DNA from: Labyrinthula sp. Ha
Lineage: Eukaryota > Sar > Bigyra > Labyrinthulida > Labyrinthulaceae
Reading direction: 5' to 3'
NCBI GenBank assembly: GCA_015227615.1
Contig: JAALGZ010000006.1
Span: forward strand, 558,001-622,000
Length of the DNA: 64,000 bases
Both the position numbers and the translations under genes were made by a program. The notes under the pieces are model-generated. The model was not told where the DNA came from. It did no database searches and was given only the letters and a program-made list of their open reading frames with translations. This document shows positions 12,057 through 23,220 of this stretch, one piece after another (position 1 is the stretch's first letter; the number at the start of each line of letters is the position of its first letter).

Positions 12057-12356
12057 AGTTAGACAAGTAATTGTCCGTATCGTCTATATATGTATGAGGA
12101 TAAGTATATTAAATTAAATTAACTGAAAGAGCTTGAAAAGAGCTTTAAAATGATATAAGTAACGTTTTCTAACTCCCAGTAGTTGTTGAGATATTAAGGT
12201 TTTACGATCTGTTGTTTCCGGTGCTTATGTATTAGTAAGAATGTATTATGTAAAGTTGCACCAATTGTGCAGTAATGTAATATTGTATTATAACTATGTA
12301 AAGTGTAAACAGTCAGTATGGAGAGAGTCGTACACTCGACTGCTTAGTGTCTGACT
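12057..12356 (-). repeat. 5' LTR of the copia element
   Basis: 300 bp, the partner of 7306-7605. On the sense strand it begins AGTCAGAC and ends GTCTAACT, followed directly by TGGTTGCG. The right target duplication GAATC follows at 12357-12361. Confidence 0.95.
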
Positions 12357-12361
12357 GAATC

Positions 12362-14999
12362 TGTCGACATAGCTTATGCATTCAAATCTTAAAACAACTC
12401 ATATCACTTTTCTCTGAAATGGAGTGATTACGTACAAACTGTCTTAAGATGCTATTATATAAGAAGCGGGATTTTATATTTAACCTGAATCATTTAACCT
12501 TAGTTGAAACTATTAAAGTAAATTATCAGGTAAACTACTAATAAGAATTCTAAAAAATTTCGAATATTTTTTTAACTTCTTACACTGTTTGTATCTTTTT
12601 GACCTTACAGATTATGGTACAATAAAACTTATTCGTTCTCAGTTTTATACAAACACGAGACTAAAACAGGTGCCGAATGCAAAATTATTTAGGAGAATAA
12701 TTATTTCTAAAAATTGAGAATAATTTTTTCTGGGTTTGGGCCACTTTTTATGAACAGATGTATATCACTTACCTTCAACACAAGAAAGAATTCGTGGCAA
12801 GAGGTTTGTAGAGGTCTATGTTATTCAATAACCAAGCAGCGAAATTGTATCGCCAGAAACTGTATATAAAAAATAAAGAAACAGAAAACAAATATTACAA
12901 AAATTAATCTAAAAGACATGTTATATCTAAGAAAAAGGTTGATGCCTATATTAAAAGTATAATTGTCCCTTACCCGTATACCTTCAGCGCTTTTATAGTG
13001 CCGAGGTTCCTAATAAACCTGAAAGACTTACATGAATCGGAGCTAAAGTAGTCTATGACTTTTGTGAATACAATCGATGCTAATGAAAAAACTTAAGCGA
13101 TAGAAAAAAGGTAAGATTCAACAGTTAAATAAATAACATACTAAAATGAGGAAGTTCCTTTTAAATAATTATTTTGTACAATTAAGCTTCTAACAATATA
13201 ACGCGGATACAGTGAAAAATACCTTCCCAGTGATCCATGAACACAACAAGAAATTTTATTAACGTTTAAAATTATTAGATAAAATAGTATGCAAAGGAGG
13301 GTTTTAGTCGTTTGTACACCATACATTGTAGACTTACCATACATCGAGATCATCTGGGTGGTTTCTTATGTCGAGACAGAAAGCTTATTTGAAACTATAA
13401 TATTAAAAACGATATACGAAAAGCAGCCTTTTAACAAAAAAATACAGAGAAAACGGTTTTATCACACATTATCTAATATTGTTTTAACTTTGAACATTGT
13501 GATTGTAATCGATATACGTTTCTATAAAGAGGAGGTCCTCGCAGAAAAGTAAGTATAACCTTCATTAAAAGTCACAGAAACCTCGTTAGCTATATTTCAG
13601 CTGGAAGGGATTTAGCTGAGGTTAAATTTAACAGTCTTAATCCACAACCAATGTGTTAACGGCCGTCAATTTTTTGATTAATTGATATTTTGACAAAAAA
13701 TAAGCTGTTATAAAAAGAAACGCTTCTCAAATTGTGAATCAATATTTTGAAATCATTAAAGCGCAAAATTTAAGATTAATGAAAACTTTAACATTCAATA
13801 TTCTTCAACTTTAAGCTTGCAAGAATGTACTGGTTACCGAGTATAACTTTGCTTCTCATGTAAGCGTCTCTGCATTGCAATGGATTATACACAATGGTGA
13901 CAAATATCTCAACAACATCAACCGACCCGCTTATAATTCGATGCACACTAGTGTATCAATGCTTACTCGCTTTGAGAAGACGAAGAAAATAGTTTTAACA
14001 ACATTCCATTGTAAGAAAATAGAAAATGTACAAATAACAGTATATACCATTGAAAGAAGTGTAGGCGTTTAGAAGAATTTAAGCAATTTTCATTAAATTT
14101 AATAAATTTTTATAAATCACTACCTGATAAACCTATTAAACACTAGAAAATTCTCATTCTGAGTTAAAATAACATCCTGCCTAAGTAACAAGGAGTTTCT
14201 CTTAGCCTATGATAAGCTTAAAACACAAGTAAAGATGTAAAAAATATTATGAACGAAGATTTTAGTTTGAACAAGGGGAAAATGGAAACGGGAGATACCA
14301 AGAAAATATTTTAAGAAGTTTAACATAGCTGTAGTAAAGTCCTACCTAATGATTTGAGTAAAGATAGCTAATAAGGATTTTACCTACTAAATAAAAAATT
14401 GGATTAAGAAAGATATTTGGATGCAGATTTTATCATAACTTATAAAATACTAGCTCTGAAAGCAACTATGCTTACTGAACAACCATTTTCAAGATAAGAA
14501 ATAGCTGGAATCTAAGACATATAATAAGGTTGGATTATGTCATCGACCTCTATAGGGTAAGATTTCAACTAACAGTAATAAAGACTCACTCTTTAAATAC
14601 ATTGGGATATATTCTGCGACTATAACCAATTCCTTAAGCAGGAACATGCTTCAAGAAGCCGAAAAATCAAATACTATCAGTAATGGAGGTGAAAGAGTCA
14701 AACTTTCCTTTATACTTCTCTATACTGGTAGAAAAGGGTTTCATGTAGAAAATTCAACAAGAAACGTTGAAAACTGTGTTAAGAAAAGCATTGTACTGAA
14801 GAGGTATTCTAAGTCAAATAAAAGAATGCCATTGAAGACTAAAACCTTATGTATAATATCCTACCAATGCTGGAGACATATAACTGCTGAAAGTAGTAAA
14901 ATGTGCGAGAAACTATATAATAACAGCACCGTAAGAAAAAATGGCGACTAGTTTAGCTCTTAGTTACCTCCAATTAATATTATTATTATGAACTATGGT
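12362..14999. other. Gene-poor AT-rich stretch
   Basis: No gene I can identify. It includes one open plus-strand frame at 13822-14072 (listed separately) and a 101-codon plus-strand frame at 14646-14951 with no recognisable motif. Both may be remnants. Confidence 0.45.
13822..14072 (+). other. Open frame without clear start, unrecognised
   Basis: About 83 open codons with protein-like composition ('VLVTEYNFASHVSVSALQW', 'NRPAYNSMHTSVSMLTRFE'). It opens before the first ATG (13875) with no upstream start I can find. It may be an exon remnant or part of a decayed element. No family recognised. Confidence 0.25.
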
Positions 15000-17340
15000 A
15001 TCTACTAAGCCTAAAAAGTCATCAGCACCAAAGCTGAAACTACACAAGGATCCTACCCAAAACTAAGAAAATACCAATAATGAGGCAAACGTCGCAAAAC
15101 ACATAAATTCATTGAAGAGTTTGTGTTCAAAACTCAACAGATTCATGATGTATTAAAAAATATGGGCAGATATGAATATCTGAAACAGAAAATAAAACTT
15201 GAAAAAACTCATCCATCAGATGCAGAATATATACATATATATTATGATTAAGCAACGGAAAAACTCTAAAGAGCCGACCACAGATACTATTTGCAATGAG
15301 GCTTTAAGGTATCTTCTGATCCTTAAGGACTAGGTCAAGTAACTTTCAGAGTAATTGGTATTATCCGAACCCTATAGACTTGACTCTGAAGAGCTCCATG
15401 AATCTTTACATCATATATTGTATTCCTCTATCAAAATGGTACTTGCCAACTTTCTGGCAGCTACAGTCCTATCTAATTCAAATGGATACCATGCTAGTTA
15501 AGACCAAAAACTAACAACAGACCTCAGTATAGTATAGAAAATTTGTTTCGTATTATCAAGTTAGTTTTAGAAAGAAGATTTCACGATGCAACAAAGCGCA
15601 GCGCTTTCTGAGCAACTGCAAAACACAACAACTCATAAACTCCAACCTTTTTAGTTTATTCATGAACTTCTAAAATATATTTGACTTCTTTGGCAACTCT
15701 TTCCTCAAAGCACTTCACGAAGAAAGGAAAGTCATACACAGATTTGTACAGCTTCTTTTTTTTGTAGCACAAAAAATATATCAATGTTAGAATAAATCTA
15801 GGAAGTTACAAAAGCAACAAAGTTAGTATTAAAAAAGGTGTTTTGCATGGCGACTCACTCAGTGTAAATTTATTTATTATTTTCTAGGACTCGCTCTTAA
15901 GAAAACTGCCCAAACATGTAGGAAGGGTTTCTCTCCTCTAGCTTCAACTTAGTAACACATTACCCTTTGCTGAAAACAAATATATATATATATATATATA
16001 TATTTGTTCCATAAAGACATAAATATAATTAGGTTCTTTGTTAAACAGACAGGAGGACTTGCTGGAATATAAGTCTTATGAAAAAGTATAGACACCATAA
16101 GCTTGATGGCGTTCATAAGAGGGAGGACATTTATCCGGTATATTTGACCAAAGAATACAGGAAATTGTAAATAACATCACCTGTAACATTTGTTCCACAA
16201 ACTGGACAACTGAAAATGTCGCAAATGATCACACTCCCTGGTTTCTTGACCTGGACACTGCTCTAGGAAGTAGAGAAGGAAGATTAGCTTGTAAAACTCT
16301 AAGAAAAGCTCATTTTCAAACCTGTGGAAGCATCACAATACCTCTCGATGGGAAAATGAGTGTAAATTACTTTAAAGGTCTTGGAATGGAAATTTCGGTG
16401 GCTGCATTCACTGATGAAAACCACAGGTTTCATATCGGCGGGCACATTTTTTTAGAACTACTAAAACTGATCTGGAAGATCATGAAAATAACCATGAAGA
16501 AGAGGGAAACATCATTAAAGCTTTTGTTTTTCCTGAAATGATAATTACGTGCAAGTTTTGGAACCTAATAGATAGAGACATAGATAAGTAGAGGCCCCAA
16601 CTATCCAGAAAGACGAAACTTTCCCTTGCGGTCCTCAACCGAGCTGACTCCATAGCTAAACTAAAGCAAACTACCAACATTGCTAGAAATGGCATGAATC
16701 TAAAAAAAGCAGAATATACACATTAAAAACGGACAAGAAAACTATCAGCACCAGAAGAAGATATAAAAGGAGAGTTCCTTTCACCCTCTCAAAAGCTGGA
16801 GGCTTACCTCCCGCCTTAAAGCCCAACCCTGGAAGAAACGAAAACAACAACCCGAGCAAGTACACCCACATTAGAGGCCCCTCCTAAATCCATAGATCAT
16901 AGCCCCCCGACTTGACACGAGCAATACATATATCATTATCCCTGCTACTCCCCAACTTCCTCTTCATATGCCTCACCTTCTAACATATATGAACAAGATA
17001 CTGACCGCCAAATTTCGACTCTGAACAACTTCTCCATCTAGAACAGCAAAAACTGAATATCCAGGTAATTTGCCTCTATATGTTGTTGGACGTTTCTCCC
17101 AACAGCCTTGCACTCCTCTCTAGCTCGCAGATCGCTGGTTCTAGACTCTAACTTACATACACAAACAGCTTTATATCGGCCTGGACAAGAATCTCAATAT
17201 AGAAGTAGACGGGAAGGATTATCAGGGAAGGAACAGTTTCAATCTTCACATCTATCATCATTTTCACAATTTTATCTGTCTAGCACCACCAGGAGAACTC
17301 CAGCAGAACTCATACCATGTTTTCTCTTAATCTCTATCTT
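15000..17340 (+). mobile_element. Decayed non-LTR (LINE-like) retrotransposon
   Basis: Reading plus-strand frames by eye, 'KKGVLHGDSLSVNLFIIF' at about 15831-15884 closely resembles the GVLQGDPLSPLLF block of non-LTR reverse transcriptases. It is preceded by a block like 'ENLFRIIKLVLERRF' and followed about 100 bases later by 'LPFAEN' (15960-15977), where these enzymes have FADD. Downstream, 'WFLDLDTALGSREGRLACK' (about 16240) and 'LSLAVLNRADSIAKLKQ' (about 16620) read as further coding remnants, then a Pro/Thr-rich tail. Frames shift and stops are frequent, so it is long dead. The ends are not defined; no terminal poly-A or target duplication was found. Confidence 0.5.
15981..16002. repeat. 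(TA)n microsatellite
   Basis: Uninterrupted run of about 11 TA units inside the decayed LINE-like region, just after its FADD-like codons. Confidence 0.95.
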
Positions 17341-18185
17341 TCTAATCTAGATTTTTTTAGATTAATGTTTTAGAAAATTCACATATCAGCAGGACTCTCC
17401 TAATCCAAAACTCACCCAATCGTTTCTTACTAAATATCGATGGTAAGAAATCACAATATCTAGGCAGCGACTGCAGGTTCATAAGGTGGGGAGTGTTAGT
17501 AATGAGAGATGGAGCTATCATGGCTTCTATGCGAAGCCTAGGTGATTTAATATTCAAACTACCATACTGCAACTTTAAAGCTTAACTTAGCTTATTATCT
17601 GGACCCCTGACTTGTGACTTCGTAGTAGTTAACAATATTGAGTGAAAAAGAATTTAATTCTTTTAATTTATGTCACCAATCATCAAGATGTGTTGGTCCA
17701 TCCATATAAGATAAATTCTTATATCTCTTATTATTGCTTTGAAAATACTATTCTAAGCCGAATGTCCTGCTTTCTGAATCCGGAGATAAGAGTTTCCTAT
17801 TTCAACTTGTCTATCAGCCAAGTTATTACCGTTACTGTATCGTTACGTTCTAGATTGGTATGTCGCAGAAAAGATAGTTTCGCTTATAGTATATCAATTT
17901 ACTATCTTGCTTAACGGTACAAGACATAAATTGTTTGAACCAAATTATTGCTATGCGAATACAATATTGATAGAACAACTCTAAACAAATCGTTTAAAAC
18001 CCGGTAGAAAACCCTTCTCCACCGGAAAACCTGTTGTATCAAAGAGGTAGCCCGGCCACCCCACTAGAATGATCTCAGCTATTTCAACATGGAACGACCA
18101 CAAATATTCTTTGAATTTATAACTGTCCCTAAGTAGTAGTACAATATCAACTCTTTCAAGTATTTATTGAAAAGAAAATATATAG
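17341..18185. other. Intergenic upstream of the SDR gene
   Basis: No recognised gene. It contains a plus-strand 90-codon frame at 17642-17914 with no motif. The last 200 bases should hold the promoter of the SDR gene; I see no distinctive site. Confidence 0.45.
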
Positions 18186-19316
18186 ATGGGGTTGTGGAAA
18201 AAGTTTTCAATCACAGTTGTCGTACTTGCACTTGCGCTTGGAGTAGGAAAAAAAATTTTGAATCAAACATATCATAGAAGTGGGTTTCCAGTAAATCTTG
18301 CATATACCAATCCGGAACTTGATACGTTATCTGAGTTGGACCTTCGGGAAAAAGTTATAATTATTACAGGAGCAAACTCAGGTATTGGCAAATCCACAGT
18401 TAAGTTACTGGCAGCAAATGGCGCCAAAATTATCATGGGCTGCAGGAATATGAAAAAGTGTAGTGAAGCAAAAGAGTCCATTTCTAGAGAACTCTTTGAT
18501 AATGCAAATCATACCGAGTATGACCAAAGAAAAATACAGTTTTTTCAAAAGGATAACCTAGTACCTATGGAAATTGATCTCGGTTCGTTATCTTCTGTAA
18601 AGAACTTTGCAGATAATTTTCGTTCCCAGTTTAATTACTTGCATTCACTGATACTAAATGGAGGTTTAATACTAGACGAATTTTCAACCACATCTGATGG
18701 TATAGAAAAAACGTTTGGTGTTAACCATGTAGGACACTTTTATCTTTACAAGTTGCTTTTGCCTCAACTTGAGTTTTCCCAACCATCGACAATCGTATCT
18801 GTTACTTCTGGTTTACATCACGTAACTTATGACTCACCAATTTTGTTTCCAGAAAAGAATAAATATAATCAAGGTATTGATGTTTTGCTAAAGAATATAA
18901 ATAATGCTTCAATATTTTCTTCATTTCATGCATACGGGCAGTCTAAATTGGCAAATATTTTATTTAGTTATAAGCTTGCACGAGACTTAAAAGCAAAAGG
19001 AAAGAAAATATATGTAAATTGCGCTCATCCAGGTGCAGTTAATACAAATATGATTCAGAGCAATGATAGCGCAAGTTGGACTGATTTTTTTTGGAACAAA
19101 CTGGTTTCTTTACTTCTATACGAATCTGAAACTGCAGCTAAAATTCAAATATACTTAGCAGTGGGAAAAGAAATTTTTGAAAAAGAGATATCAGGAAAGT
19201 ATTTCATTCCTCTTGCAGAACAGTTTGAATCAAGTAAAGAAAGTTATGATTTAGAAACACAAGAAAAACTATGGACTTTTACTGAGGACATAATTCGAGA
19301 ACTTGGATATGCTTGA
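18186..19316 (+). CDS. Membrane-anchored short-chain dehydrogenase/reductase (retinol dehydrogenase-like)
   Basis: Single-exon, 376 residues. Residues 8-22 form an N-terminal hydrophobic anchor, so it is probably an endoplasmic-reticulum or organelle-membrane oxidoreductase using NAD(P)(H). The Rossmann cofactor loop TGANSGIG is at 61-68, the conserved 'NHVGHFYL' at about 180-187, the catalytic Ser near 208, and the Tyr-x-x-x-Lys pair Y250/K254 lies in 'YGQSKLANILF'. The usual NNAG motif is 'LNGG' (157-160), a mild departure. The overall pattern resembles the retinol dehydrogenase/WW-oxidoreductase group, but the substrate cannot be told from sequence. A decayed duplicate lies at 1443-2573. 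It ends in TGA, which shows TGA acts as a stop here. Confidence 0.92.
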   Translation: MGLWKKFSITVVVLALALGVGKKILNQTYHRSGFPVNLAYTNPELDTLSELDLREKVIIITGANSGIGKSTVKLLAANGAKIIMGCRNMKKCSEAKESISRELFDNANHTEYDQRKIQFFQKDNLVPMEIDLGSLSSVKNFADNFRSQFNYLHSLILNGGLILDEFSTTSDGIEKTFGVNHVGHFYLYKLLLPQLEFSQPSTIVSVTSGLHHVTYDSPILFPEKNKYNQGIDVLLKNINNASIFSSFHAYGQSKLANILFSYKLARDLKAKGKKIYVNCAHPGAVNTNMIQSNDSASWTDFFWNKLVSLLLYESETAAKIQIYLAVGKEIFEKEISGKYFIPLAEQFESSKESYDLETQEKLWTFTEDIIRELGYA

Positions 19317-19537
19317 TTGTATTATTTTCTTTCCCAAGTACTTATGGATCGTTTCCTAAGAGTTAAAACTAATCATATAATAGAATATCTTTGTGTTTAC
19401 AATGAGAGTTGAAATTATCTATTTGATATATATTTTCTGTTATACTTTTTCTTTAATATGTGTATTTAGCTTCTAGAGGAGAAGTTTTTCTTTCTAGTTG
19501 AAATTTACCAAAAGGATATAATTACCAACTATATAGG

Positions 19538-20068
19538 TTATAAATTTGGAGGTATTCGTTCTTCATGCAATGAAAACAAACCTCCAAAACTAAGACTTGA
19601 ATTTGGACTTGAACTAAATTTTTTTCTTTTTGGTGTTAATCTCCTTTTTTTACGTCTTGGTGCTTTTCTACTACTCATTTTCTTTACCATATACTCTTTT
19701 TCAAGGTTAGATGGAAGATTTTGCTTTATATTTATACTTGCTTCATGTCTCTTCTTCAGAATCTCTTGATCCCCTTTTGCATTAACATTTCCCCTATGTC
19801 TCTCTATCTCCTCAATCCTTGGTAGTCCCAAATGTGCTCTAACTTTTCTAGCAAAACTACTATTTGGTGCATAAACGCTTTCATACTTTGGTTTCTTGAT
19901 CTCTTCAGGAGTAGGATTTACTTTTTTCTTTTGATCAGAACTGCACAGTTTTTTTCTATTTATACATATGAAAACAGATAGGAAACAAGTAATAATTCCA
20001 AGAACTAGAATAGCACCACTTAGAAGAAGAACCACTTCAACATCTTCCTCTATAGTCTTATTCTTCAT
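19538..20068 (-). CDS. Single-pass membrane protein with basic cytosolic tail, unrecognised
   Basis: 176 residues. A short acidic N-terminus (residues 1-11) is followed by a strong membrane span at about 12-36, then a long tail rich in Lys and Arg, including 'RKAPRRKKRRLTPKRKKF' and a Ser-rich end. The positive-inside rule puts the tail in the cytosol or nucleus-facing side. No enzyme domain is visible. It starts 25 bases after the stop of the co-oriented secreted protein gene at 20094-21197, so the two may be co-expressed or even partners. No splice pair that would fuse the two frames sensibly was found. Confidence 0.7.
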   Translation of the reverse strand: MKNKTIEEDVEVVLLLSGAILVLGIITCFLSVFICINRKKLCSSDQKKKVNPTPEEIKKPKYESVYAPNSSFARKVRAHLGLPRIEEIERHRGNVNAKGDQEILKKRHEASINIKQNLPSNLEKEYMVKKMSSRKAPRRKKRRLTPKRKKFSSSPNSSLSFGGLFSLHEERIPPNL

Positions 20069-20093
20069 GTTCCCTTTTCAAAAAAATATTCTA

Positions 20094-21197
20094 TCAATTT
20101 AGCAAGTTAACAATCAAAGCTAGCACAAAACTAGGCAAAGCATTTACAGCAAGAGGCTCTCCACTTGAAGGTGTTGAAGTTCGAAACTCAGCATCTATTG
20201 TGCTAGAAAGTTCTCCATTTGCAATTACATCACACTCTGAAAATACTTGTCCAAAATTTTCAAGTGCTGCGTCGAAAGAATCTTGAGTTGAATCCGCAAA
20301 ACTTTCATCTTGAAATATATCAAAGAGTCCAAAAATTGCAGTACTGAATAAATCAACTCCTTGAAATATATCATTTAATCCTGTGATTCTTGCTAAAGTT
20401 TCACATTCTTCCCCAGGTAGAAAATCTTCCAAAAAGTCTCCCAGATCTGTGAAAAAATCACCATCAAATAAAGAAAGACATCCAAAAAAACTTGGATCAT
20501 CACCAGTTCCATACAAGAACTCACAAGTTTCTTGATCCACTTCAATCAAGTCATCAACAATCTGATTCACATCCTCCCAAAACTCATTAAACTCTCCTGT
20601 AGATTCTGAACTACCAATCTGTAACTCTCTATCTTGAACAAGTCTTCTTAACTCTGCTTGATTAGAAGAGTCAAGGTCAAACTCACTAGATGGGATCAAA
20701 TCCATGTCTGCTTCACTTAAACCTAAGTTTACTAAACAACGAAGTGGATCTGCTAAATCTACTAAAGAGTTGACACATCCTTCAATTACATTCACAAAGG
20801 AATCCTGCACACAAGTTAAGAGCGCTTCAGCTGATCCAATTAAATCAAAAATAGTAAAATCTTCAATCTCCTGAGGGCAGGATTCTTGAATAAAGTTAAA
20901 GATTTCAAGAGCTATATCAATGATTTGTTGAATTTGTAGATCTCTTACATCTTCTTTTGTCACTACTCGATTATCCCTCAATGCCTTTTGAATTGTGTTT
21001 ACAACTTGTGGATTAGAAGCAAGTTCCATAATGTTCGCCTTACTTTTTGAAATCTCAACTCCAAGTGCTCTCACAACCTGTACTTTTTGAGCCACAGTAA
21101 ATTCTCTCTGAGAAGCTAAAGTGTCTACAGATCCTTCAGCATTAATTAAAGCAACCATACTCAAGCAAACTCCAAACAGTGTTTTCACTACTTTCAT
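20094..21197 (-). CDS. Acidic secreted or GPI-anchored protein, unrecognised
   Basis: 367 residues. A clear signal peptide (1-20, 'MKVVKTLFGVCLSMVALINA') is followed by a helix-rich, strongly acidic body with about ten Cys, several in spaced pairs that could form disulfides. A long Asp/Glu/Phe-rich middle ('GDFFTDLGDFLEDFLPGEE') follows. The last 20 residues are hydrophobic ('LPSFVLALIVNLLN') after a Ser/Gly-rich stretch, as in GPI-anchored proteins. No known domain is recognised. It lies 25 bases upstream of the basic membrane protein gene on the same strand. An acidic ectodomain next to a basic-tailed membrane gene invites the idea that they work at the same membrane, but that is inference. 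Confidence 0.75.
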   Translation of the reverse strand: MKVVKTLFGVCLSMVALINAEGSVDTLASQREFTVAQKVQVVRALGVEISKSKANIMELASNPQVVNTIQKALRDNRVVTKEDVRDLQIQQIIDIALEIFNFIQESCPQEIEDFTIFDLIGSAEALLTCVQDSFVNVIEGCVNSLVDLADPLRCLVNLGLSEADMDLIPSSEFDLDSSNQAELRRLVQDRELQIGSSESTGEFNEFWEDVNQIVDDLIEVDQETCEFLYGTGDDPSFFGCLSLFDGDFFTDLGDFLEDFLPGEECETLARITGLNDIFQGVDLFSTAIFGLFDIFQDESFADSTQDSFDAALENFGQVFSECDVIANGELSSTIDAEFRTSTPSSGEPLAVNALPSFVLALIVNLLN

Positions 21198-22189
21198 GTT
21201 TATATTTATTTTTTGTTTATATTACTATTAAGAATAGTTCAGTAAGTAGCTCAGCACTTTTTAACTGTGTTACAGAAAACGTCACCAATCATCTGCTCTT
21301 TGCAGTAATAAAATAAATAGTTACCAGGGCACAGGGGTGAATTTAGAATAGTATATTTAACTAATATGGGCTTGGCCGTAAACAATAGGACAAACAATAA
21401 AGGTTGTATTTCATAAAAGGTACCCCTCCAAAATTTTCCATATATCTGGAATAGCACTGCTAAGACATATATTTATTCTAAAAAAATACATAGTACTGGA
21501 AAAATTACGGTAGAGTAACAGGGAGAAATATACATTTTGAATTTAATCAAAGGTACCTTTCAAGGCCAAACTATGTGTACATGTACGCGGTACGAGTTTA
21601 TGACTAAATGAACACTTTTTATTATTAAAAAATAATAATTGTTTCATACTTGAAAATTATTTAGGATTGACATTTTTGTTTAGTGTTCGTTGTATAGTGA
21701 GTATAAAATAATGTTTTGGTTAGGTGTTTTGTTTCTTAGGTCATTGTTCGTCCGTCTTATATAAATTCGTGTGAAACAAACAGTTAGCTTCATTTTGAAG
21801 CTCAATCGAGTTTTCAAAACGTCGACTAATTTCCTTTTTCCCGCAACAATCCCTTTGGGTTTAGGGTAATCAGAAGTAGATCTGCTCGTGTAAGCTCGCA
21901 GAGGTTATATTTTTCTTATATGAAAATCATGGATATATCAATTTTGAGGGTCAAGTGTTCCTCGGAGCATGGTTGTTTCCGTTAGGATTGCCTATATCCA
22001 TGAAGAACAAAGCTTACACGGCATGCTTTCGAGATCTTGCAGCAAGAAATTTCTCCTCACTGCTAATTTAGCCCAATTACAACCAAATGATTTCCAAATT
22101 AGGTAAACTCACACAATATTAGCTTATTTATTTGTTTTAGACAATACCGTTACAAGATTTTTGAATCTCTTATTGCGGCGAATACATTT
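21198..22189. other. Intergenic, no gene seen
   Basis: AT-rich. A TATATAAA-like box lies near 21760, followed by a short GC-richer patch, but no supported gene. Confidence 0.45.
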
Positions 22190-22637
22190 TTCCAATTTAG
22201 AAGTCGTATACTTGTTACGGTCAACCTTTCATTCTTCAATAAGTTCTCTTTTCCTTATGTGAGGACATGCAGCTGTGAATCTTAATTGTTTCTCATTTTC
22301 GAGAATTCCAACATGGAACAGGGTGCAAGCCTCATGTTGACCAATTGAATAGATTTTGAAAAACGCTGTTAACATAAGCAACCCTGGCATGACAACATCT
22401 TTTATTAGAGCCCTGCTAGCGGGGGATCTAGGTAACTATGACCTTGTTCTCTTCCTGAATCTTTCTCTTGTTGCTGTTTCAAGCATCCTATATGTACAGA
22501 AATTCGATAACCCTCACTCCAAAAGTCGATCATTTTCGGAACGCTCTCCAGTACTAATTTTAGAATTTCGAAATCTTAATCTCTATTCGTCCCTTAGATC
22601 TGGTAGTTTCTTTGCAACTCTTAAAAGTACAGCTTGA
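22190..22637 (-). pseudogene. Decayed coding remnant, possibly gag-like, family uncertain
   Basis: The minus strand reads in one frame for most of this stretch with only a few interruptions. Protein-like segments include 'AVLLRVAKKLPDLRDE' and 'ACTLFHVGILENEKQLRF'. The first resembles gag regions of some LTR elements only loosely. It appears to be an old fossil; its family and ends are not established. Confidence 0.35.
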
Positions 22638-23220
22638 GACTTCTCATTTCACGCCACTCTTCAATTTATTAACGATTCTGTAGCCACACAAAAGTAAAAC
22701 TAGTAAACACTCCTCACTGTGTCGCTTCAATGTGGAGGTTTAAGCGATGAATATTTTTGGTTGTCAAAGTCAATATTTTGCAGTTCTTTGTTATTTTTTC
22801 CTATTATATCTGAGAATAATACCTCTTATCATCTGAAAAATGAAAAAAAAAATTATATTCTCCAAAAGATTCGTGATTCTTAAGGCCGCCTTTCTACAGT
22901 CTATCTTTTTCTGAATCATTAATTTCTTGCTCAAAAGGATTATTCTGTTTACTCCTTTCAAAACTGTTGTTTAGTAACTCAGAAGGTAAAAAGAAGTGAG
23001 AATAAGGTCTATTTGGCTTTGCTTTTTATTGGGAAAACATCCTTTAGTTGAATTATTAAAAATAGGAATAACCACTGTACCCATTAAAGCTTCTACGGCG
23101 CCAAGCTAAGGTACAATTTATCTATTTTTTAGCTATTTACAGATTTACATACAGAAAGAACAAAAACCTTTTTAATTTATACTGAGCATGTTACAAAAGT
23201 TTTTCCTCTGCATCCGCTTT
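22638..23220. other. Intergenic, nothing seen
   Basis: AT-rich spacer between two decayed coding remnants. No frame or element supported. Confidence 0.4.

Larger units (their letters stand above)
7301..12361 (-). mobile_element. Ty1/copia LTR retrotransposon, young, nearly whole
   Basis: 5,051-bp element (7306-12356) reading on the minus strand, flanked by the 5-bp target duplication GAATC (7301-7305 and 12357-12361). The two 300-bp LTRs differ at about four positions, so insertion is recent. Part order on the sense strand is LTR, gag with two CCHC knuckles, protease, integrase, reverse transcriptase, RNase H, LTR. Integrase before reverse transcriptase defines the copia superfamily. A primer-site-like TGGTTGCG follows the 5' LTR directly and a short A/G-rich tract AAAAAGA precedes the 3' LTR. 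It looks whole or has about one break. It sits in gene-poor DNA and interrupts no gene I can see. Confidence 0.95.

Noticed and set aside
20060-20130. A 21-nt GT...AG segment that might splice the secreted and membrane protein genes together
   Set aside because: Removing it does not join the two frames, and both proteins have sensible own termini.
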